A DNA stretch of 64,000 nucleotides from Parasponia andersonii (lineage: Eukaryota; Streptophyta; Magnoliopsida; Rosales; Cannabaceae). The translations under genes were made by a program, and so were the position numbers. Positions 49,556 through 62,995 of this stretch are shown one piece after another (position 1 is the stretch's first letter; each line of letters starts with the position of its first letter). The stretch is from positions 756,640 through 820,639 of the forward strand of contig JXTB01000101.1 of assembly GCA_002914805.1 (NCBI GenBank). Direction: 5' to 3'. A model generated the notes under the pieces. The model did no database searches, was not told where the DNA came from, and saw nothing but the letters and a program-made list of their open reading frames with translations.

Positions 49556-50868
49556 CCTAGTCGAAGTAGATAAAGGGCTTCCACTTAGTCTTGTATCCAC
49601 TAAGGGGGAGTAATATTAGCTCAGTCTCATAGGTTACATTATTGATTATCTCCTTTACAGGTGTTGGTTTGAGTATGGTCAGCTGTTCGCAAACTAGATG
49701 TTCTACTCGGCATTGTGAAGGTTCAAATAAAGTGTTTGAGTTGTTAAAGGTTACTAGATAGGCCTATGTACTTGCTTTCCAACTAGATCCCTCCTTCCAA
49801 CGCCAAAATATTAATGTAGATTTTGGATCCATGAACTAATGTATGCCACATGTCCTTAAGTGGTTCTTTCTCGAAAAGAGCCAAAACTTAGATTTGATAT
49901 AGGTGTGATCCGTATAATCTTATAGAAGGTTATAGATTGGACTTTTTACTAGCTAATATGGGTGACACTGGTGTGGTACCTACCAAATCTCTTCTACAGA
50001 AAGGTAGTCAGTAATGTATTCAATAAAGTATTTGAAGGAATACTAAATGAATAATAATAGAACTGTGGGAGGAGAAAAATGAAAGGAGACAAACAAAATT
50101 TTGAGGATTTGTGGTAGCTTACTTCTTTCAGGTGATCATAGGACTTTTTATAATAGTTTTGTGATCCCTTAGAAGCTACGGCTGATATTCATGTGTCTCT
50201 GAAAAGATAGAAAGGAATCTCACTTACCCGTTTGTATGGAGATGAGTATTGATTGGGCCAAGTATCAGTCTCTCTATAACTTATGCCATCTTTATTTTAC
50301 TCCTTGGTCTGGACTACATTGCTACTTAGTAGTCGACTATTTCTTAGTCTCTTGTTGGTCTTTTATCTAGGGTGCCTATCTGATCGGCATGTAGTACCTA
50401 ACTAGGGTTGATTTTTTCTATTAGAGAAGTTGGCTCCCTTAGTATTATAACCTAGTACCTTTCCCTTCTGGTATTACTCAGCTCTTCCTTATCGTCTATA
50501 GGAAGAAGTCAATACCTAGCTTCATTCTTATGGGCCTATTCAACCTATGGTGTTAGGTGTCGTTTTGGAAGCTCTTAGTACGACGCGTCATTCTTGACCT
50601 GATATACATATCGTTTCCCAACTAATTTAGGAGAAATTACCCCAACAAGTGTTGACAGTGTCTATAACTGCTACTAGAGAGGATTATTAGCGGGTCTTTT
50701 GGTTAGCTTTTAGGCTTCTTATATGAATCTGTACAAGTTTTCATGTGAAATATCCCGATTCTTTTGATTTTATCATTTCCCTTTTGCTATAATATTCTTT
50801 TGTGATCTGTAAATGGATTTGTGTGCATACCAGAGATTATTAGTATTTGGACTTTATATACCGTCTTT
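49556..50868 (-). mobile_element. Second, truncated LTR plus leader copy, in tandem
   Basis: This repeats 48205-49520 in the same orientation and abuts the first copy. Its LTR lacks roughly the first 75 bp, since similarity stops at about 50868. In minus-strand order the arrangement is LTR, short leader, LTR, leader. That fits an element with a large internal deletion or an LTR-LTR recombination product. Confidence 0.65.
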
Positions 50869-51554
50869 AGAAATTCAATAGCATTATTCTTTTTTCAGTT
50901 ATCAATTAAAAATATTTACTTACAGTTCATTCTAATTTTCCAATAAAAAATGAGTAAAACTATAGAACTAATATATATCATTTATTTATAGCGGAATGGT
51001 ATATAAAGTCAACAAATTTCAATGAATAAAAAATAAAATTTATGACTAAACAAATTGTTGCAAGACGAAGTAGTGTTATGGACTACTCAATTCAAAATAT
51101 GATAAAATAGCTCTTAGTTGGGGAACTATCCCTTTATTGGGCATCGTAATATAGCAAAATGACCAATTTTAGATAAATATCTGTTTTTCAAATGTTATAG
51201 TATGTCAGTAGATATATCAAGTATGAAATATGTTGTACACAATATAAAACTAATATATTCAAAAGAAAAACTAAAATCGGTATATAAATAGATATATCAA
51301 GTGTAAAAATACATATACTCGAATATTTAGCTATAAAAGAGGAAAAAAAACAAATAATTATTAGAGTAAAGTGTGAAAAAATGACACATATTCTTAATTT
51401 TCCATCAATATAATTAAAAATATATATAATTACAATCCAAAAAAAGTCTAATAGCAGTAATATGATGGGCTTAATTTTAAATTTTTTTCATCACTAGCTC
51501 CTATTATGAATTTATATTATATACTAGGAAAATTACAGAAATTGAACTCTTTCA

Positions 51555-51880
51555 AAAAGGGATTTTTTTTTTTGTTAGAAAAAAAAGAGAGGAGAGTGAT
51601 ACCAGCGTGGCTACCCTCTATGGAAGTGACCATAAGAGTTCCAACCTCATTTAAGAATATTTTTCAAGACCCTATGGATGGATTGCCACTACCTAATGGT
51701 GGAGTGAGTTACCTGAATTCTATCTGAATAATTAGCGAGAACGGTACCCTGAGGTAGACAGCCGAGTACTGAACTAGCAGGTAGATACTCTCATATTTAA
51801 GATTTCTGAAGGAGCCACTTAGATTCAAACTCACAACTTCATCAGGATAACAACGATATTGTTAGGCCACTTGTACGATG
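51555..51880 (-). mobile_element. SINE-like element
   Basis: On the minus strand, a tRNA-like head has TGGCCTAACAAT (A-box-like) and, about 40 bp on, GAGTTTGAATC (B-box-like, GTTCGAATC type). About 270 bp of unrelated body and an A-run (T-run at 51558-51570 on the plus strand) follow. That is the layout of a tRNA-derived SINE. No target duplication was found. Confidence 0.4.
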
Positions 51881-52639
51881 GTTCAGGTGTAGAAATAATT
51901 GATAAGGTTCGGCTGTTGGAATATGAATGGCTAAGAAAAGTAAAAGTTCCCAGAGAAGTTGTGAGTGCTACACCCTATTGTACTAAATTTCTCTCTCACA
52001 CATTAAGAGCACCTCTAACATACGCTTTGCACTATCCTTCTCCAACTTCGTCCTCCCACATATTCACTCACTTTTCTCATAGAATCCTCCACTCTTTGTT
52101 ATGGTATCTCTGAATTTTTCTTCAATTTTTCCTCTTTTATACCTTTGTTTTTTTCCCTTTATTATATAAATCAGAGTTAAGAATTTGGTAGAACTATATC
52201 CTAGTTTTTCGAATCAATTTAGGGACGAACACGAGTTTATCTAAGCTACGTGCAATCCAGCTTTTAGATTTGATTTGTCCAATACTTTTAGAAGCTAAGA
52301 TTGTCATTTTGACTTCTTTTTTTTTTTTTTCTAATGAAGAAAAGTGAGTGAATATTTGAACAAATTCAGAGCTTAATAAAGAACCAGAAAATCAAATAAT
52401 AATCCACATCTAGAAACGACTATTTCAAGAACTTAATTTGACTTCGAGTTCTAATCTAGCTGGCGATGTGTTAATGCTCTAATTTAGTCCTCTTTTCCTC
52501 CTTACTTTTCCTTTGAAATGGAACAAAAGTTCAAATCTTGCATGATGTGTTAATTCTCTGATTTGATCTTCTTTTCCTCCTTTAATCCCCAATTACTTTT
52601 CCGTGTTATGATTGAATTGGAACAAAAGTCCAGATCTTG

Positions 52640-52815
52640 CATGATATTTGCGTTTTTTTCTTCTTCTTTTGCCATTTTATCATCTTATCTACTTCTTCTT
52701 CCTTCTTCTTCTTATGCCATTTTATCATCTTGTCTTCTTCTTCTTATACCATTTTATCATCTTAAATCTTCTTCTTTTTCTTCTTCTTTTTCTTCTTCTT
52801 TTGCCTTTTTATCAT
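52640..52815. repeat. CTT/TTC-rich imperfect microsatellite
   Basis: Repeated CTTCTTCTT blocks alternate with GCCATTTTATCATCTT, which recurs about four times. It looks like a compound minisatellite with a unit of roughly 40-50 bp. Confidence 0.6.
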
Positions 52816-54450
52816 ATTAAATCTTACCCCCACCCTGATGAGTTGGATTATTGAATTTTTAGAATGGATTTTAGTAACCAATCCAGTTCATTAATCCCCA
52901 ATCCTTATTTACCGTATTTTTTTCTTAAAACGTTTTGTCAAGTAAATTAAGGTCCACAACAATGACCATGAAATTGAAAGCATATGCTCTACATAGAAAC
53001 AAGTCTTGGATTTTTTGAATAAACTCCGTCATTGAAAACCTCCTTTACAGACCTGCAGTGTATCAAATTAGTGATCTTTTTTTTTTCTTTTTTATTTATT
53101 TATCTTTTTGCTCAGTAGCCTTAGCTTTTTACTTTCAGTTCAGGGGGTTTTAAAATCCATTTTTCTTTACCGTGTATGTTCACATGGGGAAAGGTGCACC
53201 GAAAGATCAATACGTTACATGGTATTTCACCAGTTTGATCTTCATCCGACAATATAAATCTATACCGCATGGATGTTCTCAAAAACATACACCTTATTTT
53301 AGAAATAACCTCTGAAAGAAAATAATATTTTGCAAAAGATTTTAAAAGGTAAGCCCTTCTATAAAAATTCTCATTCAAAAAAACTATTTAGCAAAAAGAC
53401 TCTTGTTCACAGTAGCATTTCCCATTAGAGTAACCTTTTTTTCAAATACAATTTTTGCTTCGTATATGAATCTATACTTTATAGTTTGAAGTTGAACCTT
53501 GAATGATTTCCTATAGCATGAATAGAAACATCAAAGAATCAGGGAAAGTATTTATATATATTAAATTTATACGGGAGATTCGGAACGTCAAAGAAGCCAG
53601 AAAGTACAGAAAAACTTATGTTATATATCGATAACGGTAAATTCAAACTTTACTTTCGGGTTCTAGTAGGGTCAGTGTGGTTAGTTTTGTGATTTTTCTT
53701 TTTCTTTTTTCTTTTTTCTTTATAATAGGTTAAATTTACCTAGAATGCAAATGTGGAACTAGAACTCTCACCATACGCTCATTAACCCAACCATTTTGTG
53801 ATTCAACAAAGAAGATAAATACAATTGAATTGGACGTGTTACATTACCTGGAGGGTTTACTTCAAAAATCAGAAAGAAAGAAAAAAGTTGAAGGAATATA
53901 TATGTAGGCAGCCCATACACGTATAATTACATATGTGTATATACATATATGTATATATATATTTATATATATATATATATAGACCTCACTATATAGAATT
54001 TTGCTTAACCAATAGCATGAACAAAAATTCGAATTATATTCCTTAAAAAAAAAAAAAAAGAGAGGCCTTGAAGCAAGCCAAAATGCCTTCAAGTGAGAAG
54101 TATAGAGTTCGATTCTATTCTTTGTATGACTACCTCTGTTATCGGATACTGAAACTAAAACGATAATGGTATAATACTTTTGTATACATATTTAAAAATA
54201 TTTTTTATTTTACGAGATAATATTACTTTGATTGATATATATATATTTAGGAAATTACTTTGATTTATCTTTTTTTTTTTTTGTTTATTACTACTAGCCT
54301 AGGGAAAAAAAATGCTTGAGATGCTCTGCAATATCAAATGAGATAAAAACTAGGAAGAATTTTTTTTCTAATGTTAATATATATATGCCCTATACATATA
54401 TATATATATGATTTTATACATATATACATACCTTATATGAAAGTAACAAT

Positions 54451-54925
54451 TGTTAGGAAATTCTATTTCCTATATTGGGCCACATATTTTAATAATTATG
54501 TTGGGTCATATTATTCTAAACTATACCCAATAAGTGATTTAATAAGGGTGAGTCAGGATATTTAACTAGATCTAGATATCAATGCAGATACCCTGTTAGT
54601 GTGATGGATACTCAACAAGGGACTATATAAAGAGAATATTAGGCTTATGGTCCCCATCACCTTTTTACATATGCTCAATCTCTCTGTGGCCTACCATTAG
54701 TTACAGAGAATTCCATCTGGATATTTTAAGGATTAGGTTATATGGAAGACCAAACCCTCAGATAATCATACAGTCAATTTCTATCGCTTCCGCTTTTAGT
54801 TCATCGTCCAGACTACAATATCTATCATGGACTTAGGTATACTCAATGAATCTCTGTCTATCAATTTTGCATGAATGATCTAGAGTTTGTGTTTGCTATT
54901 TGCAATCCCATAACCATTCTTAACA
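54451..54925 (+). repeat. 5' LTR of the copia element
   Basis: Starts TGTTAGGAAATTC and ends CATTCTTAACA, the usual TG...CA. It contains a TATA-like ACTATATAAAG near 54623-54633. Confidence 0.9.
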
Positions 54926-54940
54926 AGTGGTATCAGAGCG
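54926..54940 (+). other. Primer binding site (initiator Met tRNA type)
   Basis: AGTGGTATCAGAGCG immediately follows the LTR. TGGTATCAGAGC is the standard plant copia site complementary to the 3' end of tRNA-iMet. It is unmutated. Confidence 0.9.
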
Positions 54941-56189
54941 AAATTCCATGTTAAAATTGATTAGGTTTTCATATATGTCTGTAGTTTTTGTAATCTATGC
55001 TTATTTGGATTTCTAAGGTTTAGATTATATATGTATGATTTATGATTTTAAATGATTTATTGAGTATTTGATGCTTTAAGAGTTAGGTTTTGGCTTTTGT
55101 GTCGTTCATATTTCAGATTTAGGTTCAAAAACATTATTTTCGGGTTTATTTTGATGTTTAAAGCCATTTAAATGGATTTGGAATTTTTCAGGTCCATGCG
55201 TGAATAGTGTTTTTGGCAGAATGATTCTGGTTTTCGGTATACCGAAAACACTATTCATGTATGATTATTTTTTTGCAAAAATTGAGTTTTTGGCTGAATT
55301 TTGGGCTAATTTCAGTCATTTTTAACTTAAATCATAGAGTTTCAACCCATTTCCGACGTATTAAGGACTAGAATGACCTTTACTTTTTCCGTTGAAAACT
55401 CTATTTAGTTCTAGGGTTAATAAAGTGACGAGCTAATTTTCAGAGATCGAATTTGATAATTTGGTCACTGTCAGATTCAATCGACCGAAAGTTGCCGAAA
55501 GCTATATTTCGTTTCTGTAGTTTTCGATCAACCAAGTGGTAAACCGAAACTAGCAGAATCGAATGACCGATGTTGCTAGCAAAGAAAATTTCAATTTTTT
55601 AAGCTATTTTTAGTCGATTTTCAGGCATTTTGGTTAATTTTCTTTGCACCATTTGTCTTGTATGTTAGATTAAACACGATAAAATAACATGTTGCCAAAG
55701 TAACCTCTATTGTGTAGTTTTAATTAGTCTAACATATAAAGTTATTGTGGGTTTATTGTTAATACAGATAACTATCGACTCAAAAGAAGGTGGTTATTTG
55801 GTATGACAACAAATACATTTGTGATAATGAGTATGTAACGGTTGTTTGGGATCCGTATGGACAATAAATCGACCCAAATGAAGGTTTATTATTTGATAGG
55901 ATTTACCTTCAATATTTGATTATTACACCTGAAAATACCACTTGTAAGTTAATACATCGGCCCAAAAGAAGGCTAATTAATGTTGCACTAGGTGTCTTGT
56001 GATGGTAGCCCACCTTATGTGATTATGTGATATATGTCATATTTTCATATTTTGTGATTAAATTATATGCCTATATATGACATTTAAGTTGTGAGCATGT
56101 TTAATTTATAGTTTTATTTTATTCTCTGTTTAGTTTCTACTGCTAATTTGAGTACCATTCTTGTGCTTATGAGTTCAAACTTTAAGGCC

Positions 56190-59100
56190 TAGAAAGAGAG
56201 TGTCATGATCATATTGGGTTGTTTCTTTTGTAGAAAAGGTAGACACCTGAAGAAAGAATGCGCTAAGTACAAAACTTGGTGTGTTAAGAAGGGTAAACTT
56301 CTCATTTATGTTTGTTCTGAAGTTAATTGAACTTTTATACCTAAGGACACTGTCCGAGTAGATTCTAGTACTACTGTTCACGTTAGTGCTTCTATGTAGG
56401 GTTACCTGTGGAGCTAGAAGCCAAGTGATGATGAATGAGTCATCTATATAGATGATGGCCAAACAGCTTTGGTGGAGGCCATAGGGCATTTTAGGCTATT
56501 TTTGAATTCTAGAAAAAATTTAGATTTATATGAGACTTTTGTAGTATTGTCTTTAAGGTGGAATTTAGTTTCTATTTCTATATTGGACAAATCTGAATTT
56601 ACTTATTCTTTCATAAATAATTTATTTAGTCTTATGCATGATTCAATTGTTGTTGGTACCGGTTTTCTTAATGACAACTTATATATATTAAATACCTAAC
56701 CCACTGTTCATGAAACTTTGCATGTTAATTCAAGAGGTACAAAACGAAAATTAACTAATAAGGACTTATCGATGTTATGGTACAGATGTTTAGGACACAT
56801 TTCTAAACAAAGAATTGAATATCTTGTGTCTGATGGGATCTTTGGTCCCTTTGATTTGGTAGACTTTAAAGTCTGTGTTGAGTATATAAAGGAGAAATAG
56901 ACAAATGTTAGGAAGTTAGGTGCCAATAGGAGCTCTAGTGTCTTAGAACTGATATATAAGGATATATGTGGACTATTCCCTACGGCTTCTTGGAATAGAC
57001 AATAATACTTTATCACATTCATAGATAATTATTCTCGTTATGAGTACATATACTTAATTTATGAGAAGTTATAATCACCGGACATAATTAAAGCTTATAA
57101 AACTGAGGTTGAAAATCAACTTGATAAGAAAATTAAGGCTGCCAAATCTGATCATGGTGGTGAGTACTATGGTCGATATGACGGATCAGATGAGTAATGT
57201 CCAGGGCCTTTTGCTAAGTATTTGGAAGAGGGCGGCGTTGTCCCATAATACATTATGTCTGGGAAACCTAGCATAAATAGTTTTACTAGACGACGCAATA
57301 GGACACTAAAGGATATAGTAATGAGTATGATCAATTATTCTACTTTACCATAATCACTATAGGGAGATGCACTCAAAACTACATCATATATCCTTAATAG
57401 AGTACTGAACAAAGCAGTAGCAAAAATCACATATGAACTCTGGACTAAGCGAAAGCCTAGTATAAGTCATTTACACATTTATGGTTGTCTAGCTGAGGTA
57501 AGGCCTTACAGTCCAAATAAAAAGAAACTGGACTCAAAAATAGTAAGCTGCTACTTTGTAGGATATTCTGAAAAATTCAGAGGCTATAAGTTTTATGATC
57601 CTACAATAAAGTCTTTCTTTGAGATGAGAAATGCCAAATTTCTTAAGGATATTGAGTTTGTAAGGGAAGATAAGATTAGGAATTTGTTTTTGAAGAGGAA
57701 TTCATTCCTCTTCCTATGGTTGCTATTGACAATGGTCAGGATACTCAAGATCCTGTTCCTGACAGTATCATTATACAAGATGCAATCGCTCCAATTCAAG
57801 ACAATGTTCAGGAGGTTCTTATCCAAGTTGAGGAAAATGATCCTATAGAGCAAACTCAACAACCTTAAGAACTAGTGCTTTTAAGGAGGTCTACTTAAGA
57901 AAAGGGAAGTGCGATTTCAGATGACTATGTCATATATCTCTAAGAGTATGACTTTGACATCGGGATAATAGAAGAGGATCCAATCAACTTCACACAAGTC
58001 AAATAAAGTTTCGATTCTCAAAAATGGATCGATGCCATAAATGAGTAAATGAAGTCTATAAGAGATAATGATGTTTGGGATCTTGTCAAATTACCTAAAG
58101 GTTTGAAGCCCATCTGCTGCGAATAGATATTTAAGATCAAATGGGATTCGAAAGGCAATGTTGAGAGATATAAGACACATCTTGTCGCTAAAGGCATCAC
58201 TCAGAAGAAAGGCATTGACTTTAAAGAGGCTTTCTCTCTGGTTGCTTCGAAGGCTCATTTAGTATTATTATGGCACTTGTGGCATATTATGACCTTGAGT
58301 TTCATCAGATAGATGTTAAAATAATGTTTCACAATGAAGACATCGATGAAACAATATATATGGTGTAACCAGAAAACTTTGTATCTGGATATCCAAAGTC
58401 TATAGTTTGCAAACTTAAAAAGTCTATTTATAGTCTCAAGCAGGCTTCCTGTCAGTGATATCAAAAATTTCATGAGGTAATTATCTCATTCGATTATGAG
58501 GTAAATCTTGTTGATGATTGTGTATTTCATTAATTTAGTGGGAGTAACTTTATCTTCCCGGTACTTTATGTTGATGACATACTACTAGCAAGTAATGATA
58601 TAGGCTTATTACACGATACCAAGAGATTTCTTACGAAAATTTTGAAATGAAAGATCTTAGAGTCGTCTCTTTTATATTAGGTATACAGATACTCCGAGAT
58701 CACTTTCAGGATATCCTTGGGTTGTCACAAAAGAGCTATATCGAGAGAGTATTTAGTAGATTTGGTATAGATAAATGGGTACCAACGGACACTCCATTGT
58801 CTAAGGGAGATAAATTTAGCCTTAGTCAAAGCCCTAAAAATGATGATGATAAAGAATCTATGCAATAGTTTCCTTATGCTTCGGTAGTAGGGAGTCTGAT
58901 GTATGCTCAGGTATGTACGCGTACGGATCTTGTATTCATAGTTAGTATATTGGGCAAATATATGAGTAATCCTAGAGTGAATCATTGGAAAGCAGCAAAG
59001 AGGGTTATGAGGTACTTACAGAGAGCAAAAGAATATATGCTCACTTATCAGAGATCGAATATTTTGGAGATCATTGTGTACTCCGATTCTGATTTTGCGG

Positions 59101-59558
59101 GATGCCTAGATAGTAAGAGATCCACATCTAGCTACGTCTTTCTTTTAGCTGGAGGAGTTATTTCCTAGAAAAGTGCTAAGTAGACACTCATAGCTACTTC
59201 AACTATGGAGACAGAATTTATAGCTTTTTATGAGGCATCCAATAAGGGAATATAGATGCGTAACTTTGTCACTGGGCTGCATGTACTAAATAGCATTGAG
59301 AGACCATTGAAACTTTATTGTGATAATAACTCAGCAGTTTTATATTCTAATAGCAACGGGAGCTCATCAAAGTCAAAGTACATTGACATTAAGTTCTTAG
59401 CTGTTAAAGAAGGAGTTCAAAGTCGTTTAGTGTCAATTGAGCATATCGGTATAAATTCTATGATAGCGGATCCGCTCACCAAAGGTTTATCACCTAAGGT
59501 CTTTTACGAGCACACTACTCATATGTGTGTTACATTTTTGGATGGTGTACAGTCTTAG
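56190..59558 (+). pseudogene. copia gag-pol remnant
   Basis: It starts with a CCHC zinc knuckle (CFFCRKGRHLKKEC, about 56217). Then come a protease with DSST in place of DSGA (about 56361-56372), the pre-integrase block (YRCLGHISKQRIEYLVSDGI, 56781), and integrase (FIDNYSRYEYIYL; AKSDHGGEYYGRYD). Reverse transcriptase follows with an intact YVDD at 58567-58578, then RNase H (YSDSDFAGCLDSKRS, 59080; KLYCDNNSAVLYSNS, 59310; IADPLTKGL, 59463). Many TAG/TAA stops and frameshifts occur, for example TAG for Q in the reverse transcriptase. The gag domain upstream of the knuckle is not recognisable; 54941-56189 looks like untranslated leader. Confidence 0.9.
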
Positions 59559-60055
59559 TAGGAGTTTGTAATTTGGTTTAGATGCTTATTGTGTGATACT
59601 TATTTATATTTATATACTGTAGTACTTTGGTTATTGATGATGGTTTTCATTATAGACTCTGTTCATTATAGACTTTGTTCATATTTTCTTGCTTTCCTAT
59701 TATGGTTAACAATAAAACTTGTGGTAATACACTAAAGGAAAAAGACTACGGTTAATCTCAATAAAGTTTCGGGTGGACAGTTAGAAATAGGCACAGTAAA
59801 TCACATTGTGTGTAATTTCTATGTCACATTCTATACTCGAATGGTGTCATTTGAGTGTATTAGTATAGTGATCGTTGAGGATTCTAATTGCCATCCAAAT
59901 AAGTGTAACGATGAGTGTTTTGATTTCATGCTGATATGTCTGATAGAAAAGATTACAACTTCGAGGATATTCAGGAATAATATGACATATTTATGGCCAT
60001 ACTTCAGTTTTGCAATACAATTGTATTTGGTACATACATGACCCAAGTAGAAGAT

Positions 60056-60543
60056 AGTTATGAAATTCTATTTCCTATATTGGATCACATATTTTAACAA
60101 TTGTGTTGGGCCATATTATTCTAAAGTAGACCCAATAAGTGATTTAATAAAGCTTGGTCAGGATATCCAACTAGGTATTGATGTCAATGTAGATATCTTA
60201 TTAGTTACCCAGCTAAGTGTGATGAATACCCAACAAGGGAGTATATAAAGAAAATATTAGGGTTATGGTCCTCACCACCTTTTCACATATGCTCAATCTC
60301 TCTGTGGCCTACCATCGGTTACAGAGAGTTCTATCTGAGTATTTTAAGAATTAGGTTGTATAAAAAACCAAACCCTTAAGTAATCATACAGTCAATTTCT
60401 AATACTTTTGTCTTTGGTTCATCGTCCAGACTATAATATCTATCATGGACTCAAGTATATTCAATGAATCCTTGTCTATCAGTTTTGCATGAATGATTTA
60501 GGATCTGTGTTTGGTATTTGTAATTATATAATCATTCCTAACA
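60056..60543 (+). repeat. 3' LTR of the copia element
   Basis: Starts AGTTATGAAATTC (the first T is mutated to A) and ends CCTAACA. It is preceded by AAGTAGAAGAT, a mutated polypurine tract. It carries an insertion of about 13 bp relative to the 5' LTR near 60200. Confidence 0.9.
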
Positions 60544-61096
60544 ACAATCTGTCAAATTTGTCTCTTTGATTTTCATTTGAAAATTCAATGAAATTACAAT
60601 GGTTTGGAAGTAGGAACACTTCTATTATAATAATAGCCATTACTCATTATCATGTCATTTAATATATATTTAAATATATATATTGTTATATATATATATA
60701 TTAAGTAAAAGGATGGAAAAATTGAATGGTTAGAAGTGAAATGTAGTTACCAATTGTGATTTAATTATTTAATACATTTTGAGATTCTTAGCAATATTTA
60801 TTTATATTTGAAAAAGATAATTGCATATCTAGAAACGACATATTATTTCACATTTGAATAAAGCTATACAAGTCAAAAAAAAGTTGTTGTTGTTGTTTTT
60901 TCCTTTTTTTAAAAGGACAAAAGATGTAGTTATATCAAGGACATTATAAATTTATTCATATTTTGTCTTAGCAGTAAAAGGAAATGTTATTTTGAGTAAT
61001 TAACATGTTATATTTATCATTGAATAACTTAAAGGATGGCTATTTTGATGCTCTCTTTTTTTCTTTTTCTGCCTCTCTTTCAAGTAAACCCCTTCT

Positions 61097-61156
61097 AAAT
61101 TTAAAAGTTAAACATTCTCTTACATCAAATTTAAAAGTTAAACATTCTCTTACATC
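61097..61156. repeat. Tandem repeat, two perfect copies of 30 bp
   Basis: 61097-61126 is repeated exactly at 61127-61156; the unit starts AAATTTAAAAGTTAAACATT. Confidence 0.9.
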
Positions 61157-61724
61157 TCTTTTGAAAGTTTCTCATTCTATAATTGGTCATATCAAATGAA
61201 ATTTTTTTCATACACATTAGATAGTTTTCATCTCCTATCCTTTTGTCTTTTGCTTCATCCTTTTGCTTACTTGACAAAAGGTCACCATAAAAAATAAGAT
61301 ATTATAATAATTTTTAAATTATGTTATATTGCAAAAAAAAAAATCCGACGTTTAGATGTGCTACAATTTTAACCTTAAAATTTAGATTTTATAAACTGAT
61401 ACCCTGAGATTAAAAAATTCTAAAAAATTGATAACCTTGATTAACATTTTAAATATAAAATTAAAGAAATAATAAGGAAAAACTAGTTTTAGTAGAGAAT
61501 TTTTTTTTCTTTTTCATTACTAAAATTAGTCATATTAATATATTGAAATTCACAAATTCTAAATCTCAAAGTATTATTTTGTAAAGTCCAAAATCTATAG
61601 TTTATTTTACTGAATATTCATATTTCAATGTATTTTTTTGGCAAGTCACCATTTTATTTATAAGTATAGAGGGACCTACTTTTGGAATTTAAAATATTAT
61701 TAATTTTTTTTTTACTATTTCTCC

Positions 61725-61935
61725 TATTATTTAGAGTTCTTGAGAATTAAAGACAAAAATAGAGCTCTTGTCATTTTTTATGATTTTTGAGAATTACATG
61801 CACAACTAGAGTTCTTGAATCATTTTAGGATTCTTAAGAACTATAGAAAGTGTTAGAGTTCTTCAATTATTTTTGGATTCTTAATGAGAATTATAGAGTG
61901 TTAGAGTTTCTTGAATTTTTTTAGGATTCTCAAAA
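61725..61935. repeat. Degenerate tandem repeat, three or four copies of about 60-65 bp
   Basis: Each unit combines TAGAGTTCTTGA or similar with TTTTAGGATTCTTA and AGAATTA. Copies have diverged in length and sequence. Confidence 0.6.
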
Positions 61936-62805
61936 GTAAGATAGATTTATTTAAAATAAAAATAAAAATTTGATAAAGTAAGATGTTAGAATTTGAAATA
62001 TAATTTATTCATTCATCACCATAAAAACTTAATTAAAAAGAAATATATTGATTATTTAATATTTGTTTTAGATTATTTGTTTTATGAATGGTGTATAAAT
62101 GGTGTTTAAAGAAAAATATTAGTGAAAAAAGAATATTCTAATTATTAAATATTTTTTATCTTTATTTACTTTATTTTGTACAAGGTTATTTATGTCATTT
62201 ATAAATTAGAAAATGTGGTTTAGGAGGAGGAAAAATTACAAGAAACCAGGTGAAGTACATCCCTTTCATAGTAAGTTTTAAAACTACATTCTATTTGAAA
62301 GTAGCTAAGTAAATATACTCATTCTGAAAAATAGAGATGTACGAAGATTTATATACCATTAACTCAAGAATGATAGACATATTGTCAAGTACTAGATAAG
62401 GTATCAAGTAATTTGTTAAAAAAAAAAAAGTATTAAGCACTATGCAAGGTATCGGGATCACTAGATATAGTGTCATGTAATGTCTAATCACTTTATATAT
62501 CAAAGCATAAATAAGGTATTGAGTGACTTGATCTCTCTATTTAGCTAGATTTGGATCTTTAACGAGATAAGTTCCATAGGTATTTTTATCTTTACAATAA
62601 ACTTAAAACATAAAATGGGTATTTAATTACTAAATAGAAAGGTGTATTTCCTAAAACACATTTTGAAAAAGGTAAAATTTTTCAAGAACAAAAAAAGGGC
62701 TAACTTATATATATATATATATATATGAAGAGAAAATACTTTTATTAATAATAAAAAGACAGTATAATACTTATAAAAGGATTTTTTATTACAAAACAGA
62801 CAACC

Positions 62806-62995
62806 ATAATAAATTGATAAATAATGTTGGAGAAAAATTGCATACTAAGATCTTAGCGAAATCGACCTATGAGGAAGGGAATTATGCAGATCATTATTAT
62901 TATAATAAACTGATAAAAGATGTTGGAGGAAAATTACATACTAAATCTTGGCGAAATCGATCTGTGAGGAGGGGATTTATGTAGATCACTATTAT
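62806..62995. repeat. Tandem repeat, two copies of about 96 bp
   Basis: 62806-62901 and 62902 to about 62995 share ATAATAAAxTGATAAA, GATGTTGGAG-like sequence, GCGAAATCGA and AGATCAxTATTATTAT, with roughly 85% identity by eye. Confidence 0.85.

Larger units (their letters stand above)
50869..54445. other. AT-rich intergenic region
   Basis: No supported gene. It includes a SINE-like fragment (about 51555-51880), a CTT/TTC-rich microsatellite-like stretch (52640-52815) and a TA-rich run (53930-53985). ORFs over the CTT tract are simple-sequence artefacts. Confidence 0.5.
54446..60548 (+). mobile_element. Complete, decayed Ty1/copia retrotransposon with ACAAT target duplication
   Basis: Two LTRs (54451-54925 and 60056-60543) flank about 5.1 kb of internal DNA. 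The 5 bp before and after are both ACAAT (54446-54450 and 60544-60548). A primer binding site follows the 5' LTR. The domain order is zinc knuckle, protease, integrase, reverse transcriptase, RNase H, which is the Ty1/copia order. Most of gag is missing and the pol frame is full of stops, so it cannot be autonomous. LTR differences are frequent by eye (about one in ten bases near the start), so the insertion is old. Confidence 0.93.

Noticed and set aside
52563..52854. Overlapping hydrophobic ORFs that look like small membrane proteins
   Set aside because: They translate a CTT/TTC-rich repeat, which always gives S/F/L-rich frames.
53862..54092. Y/I-rich ORF near 54 kb
   Set aside because: It is a product of TA dinucleotide runs.
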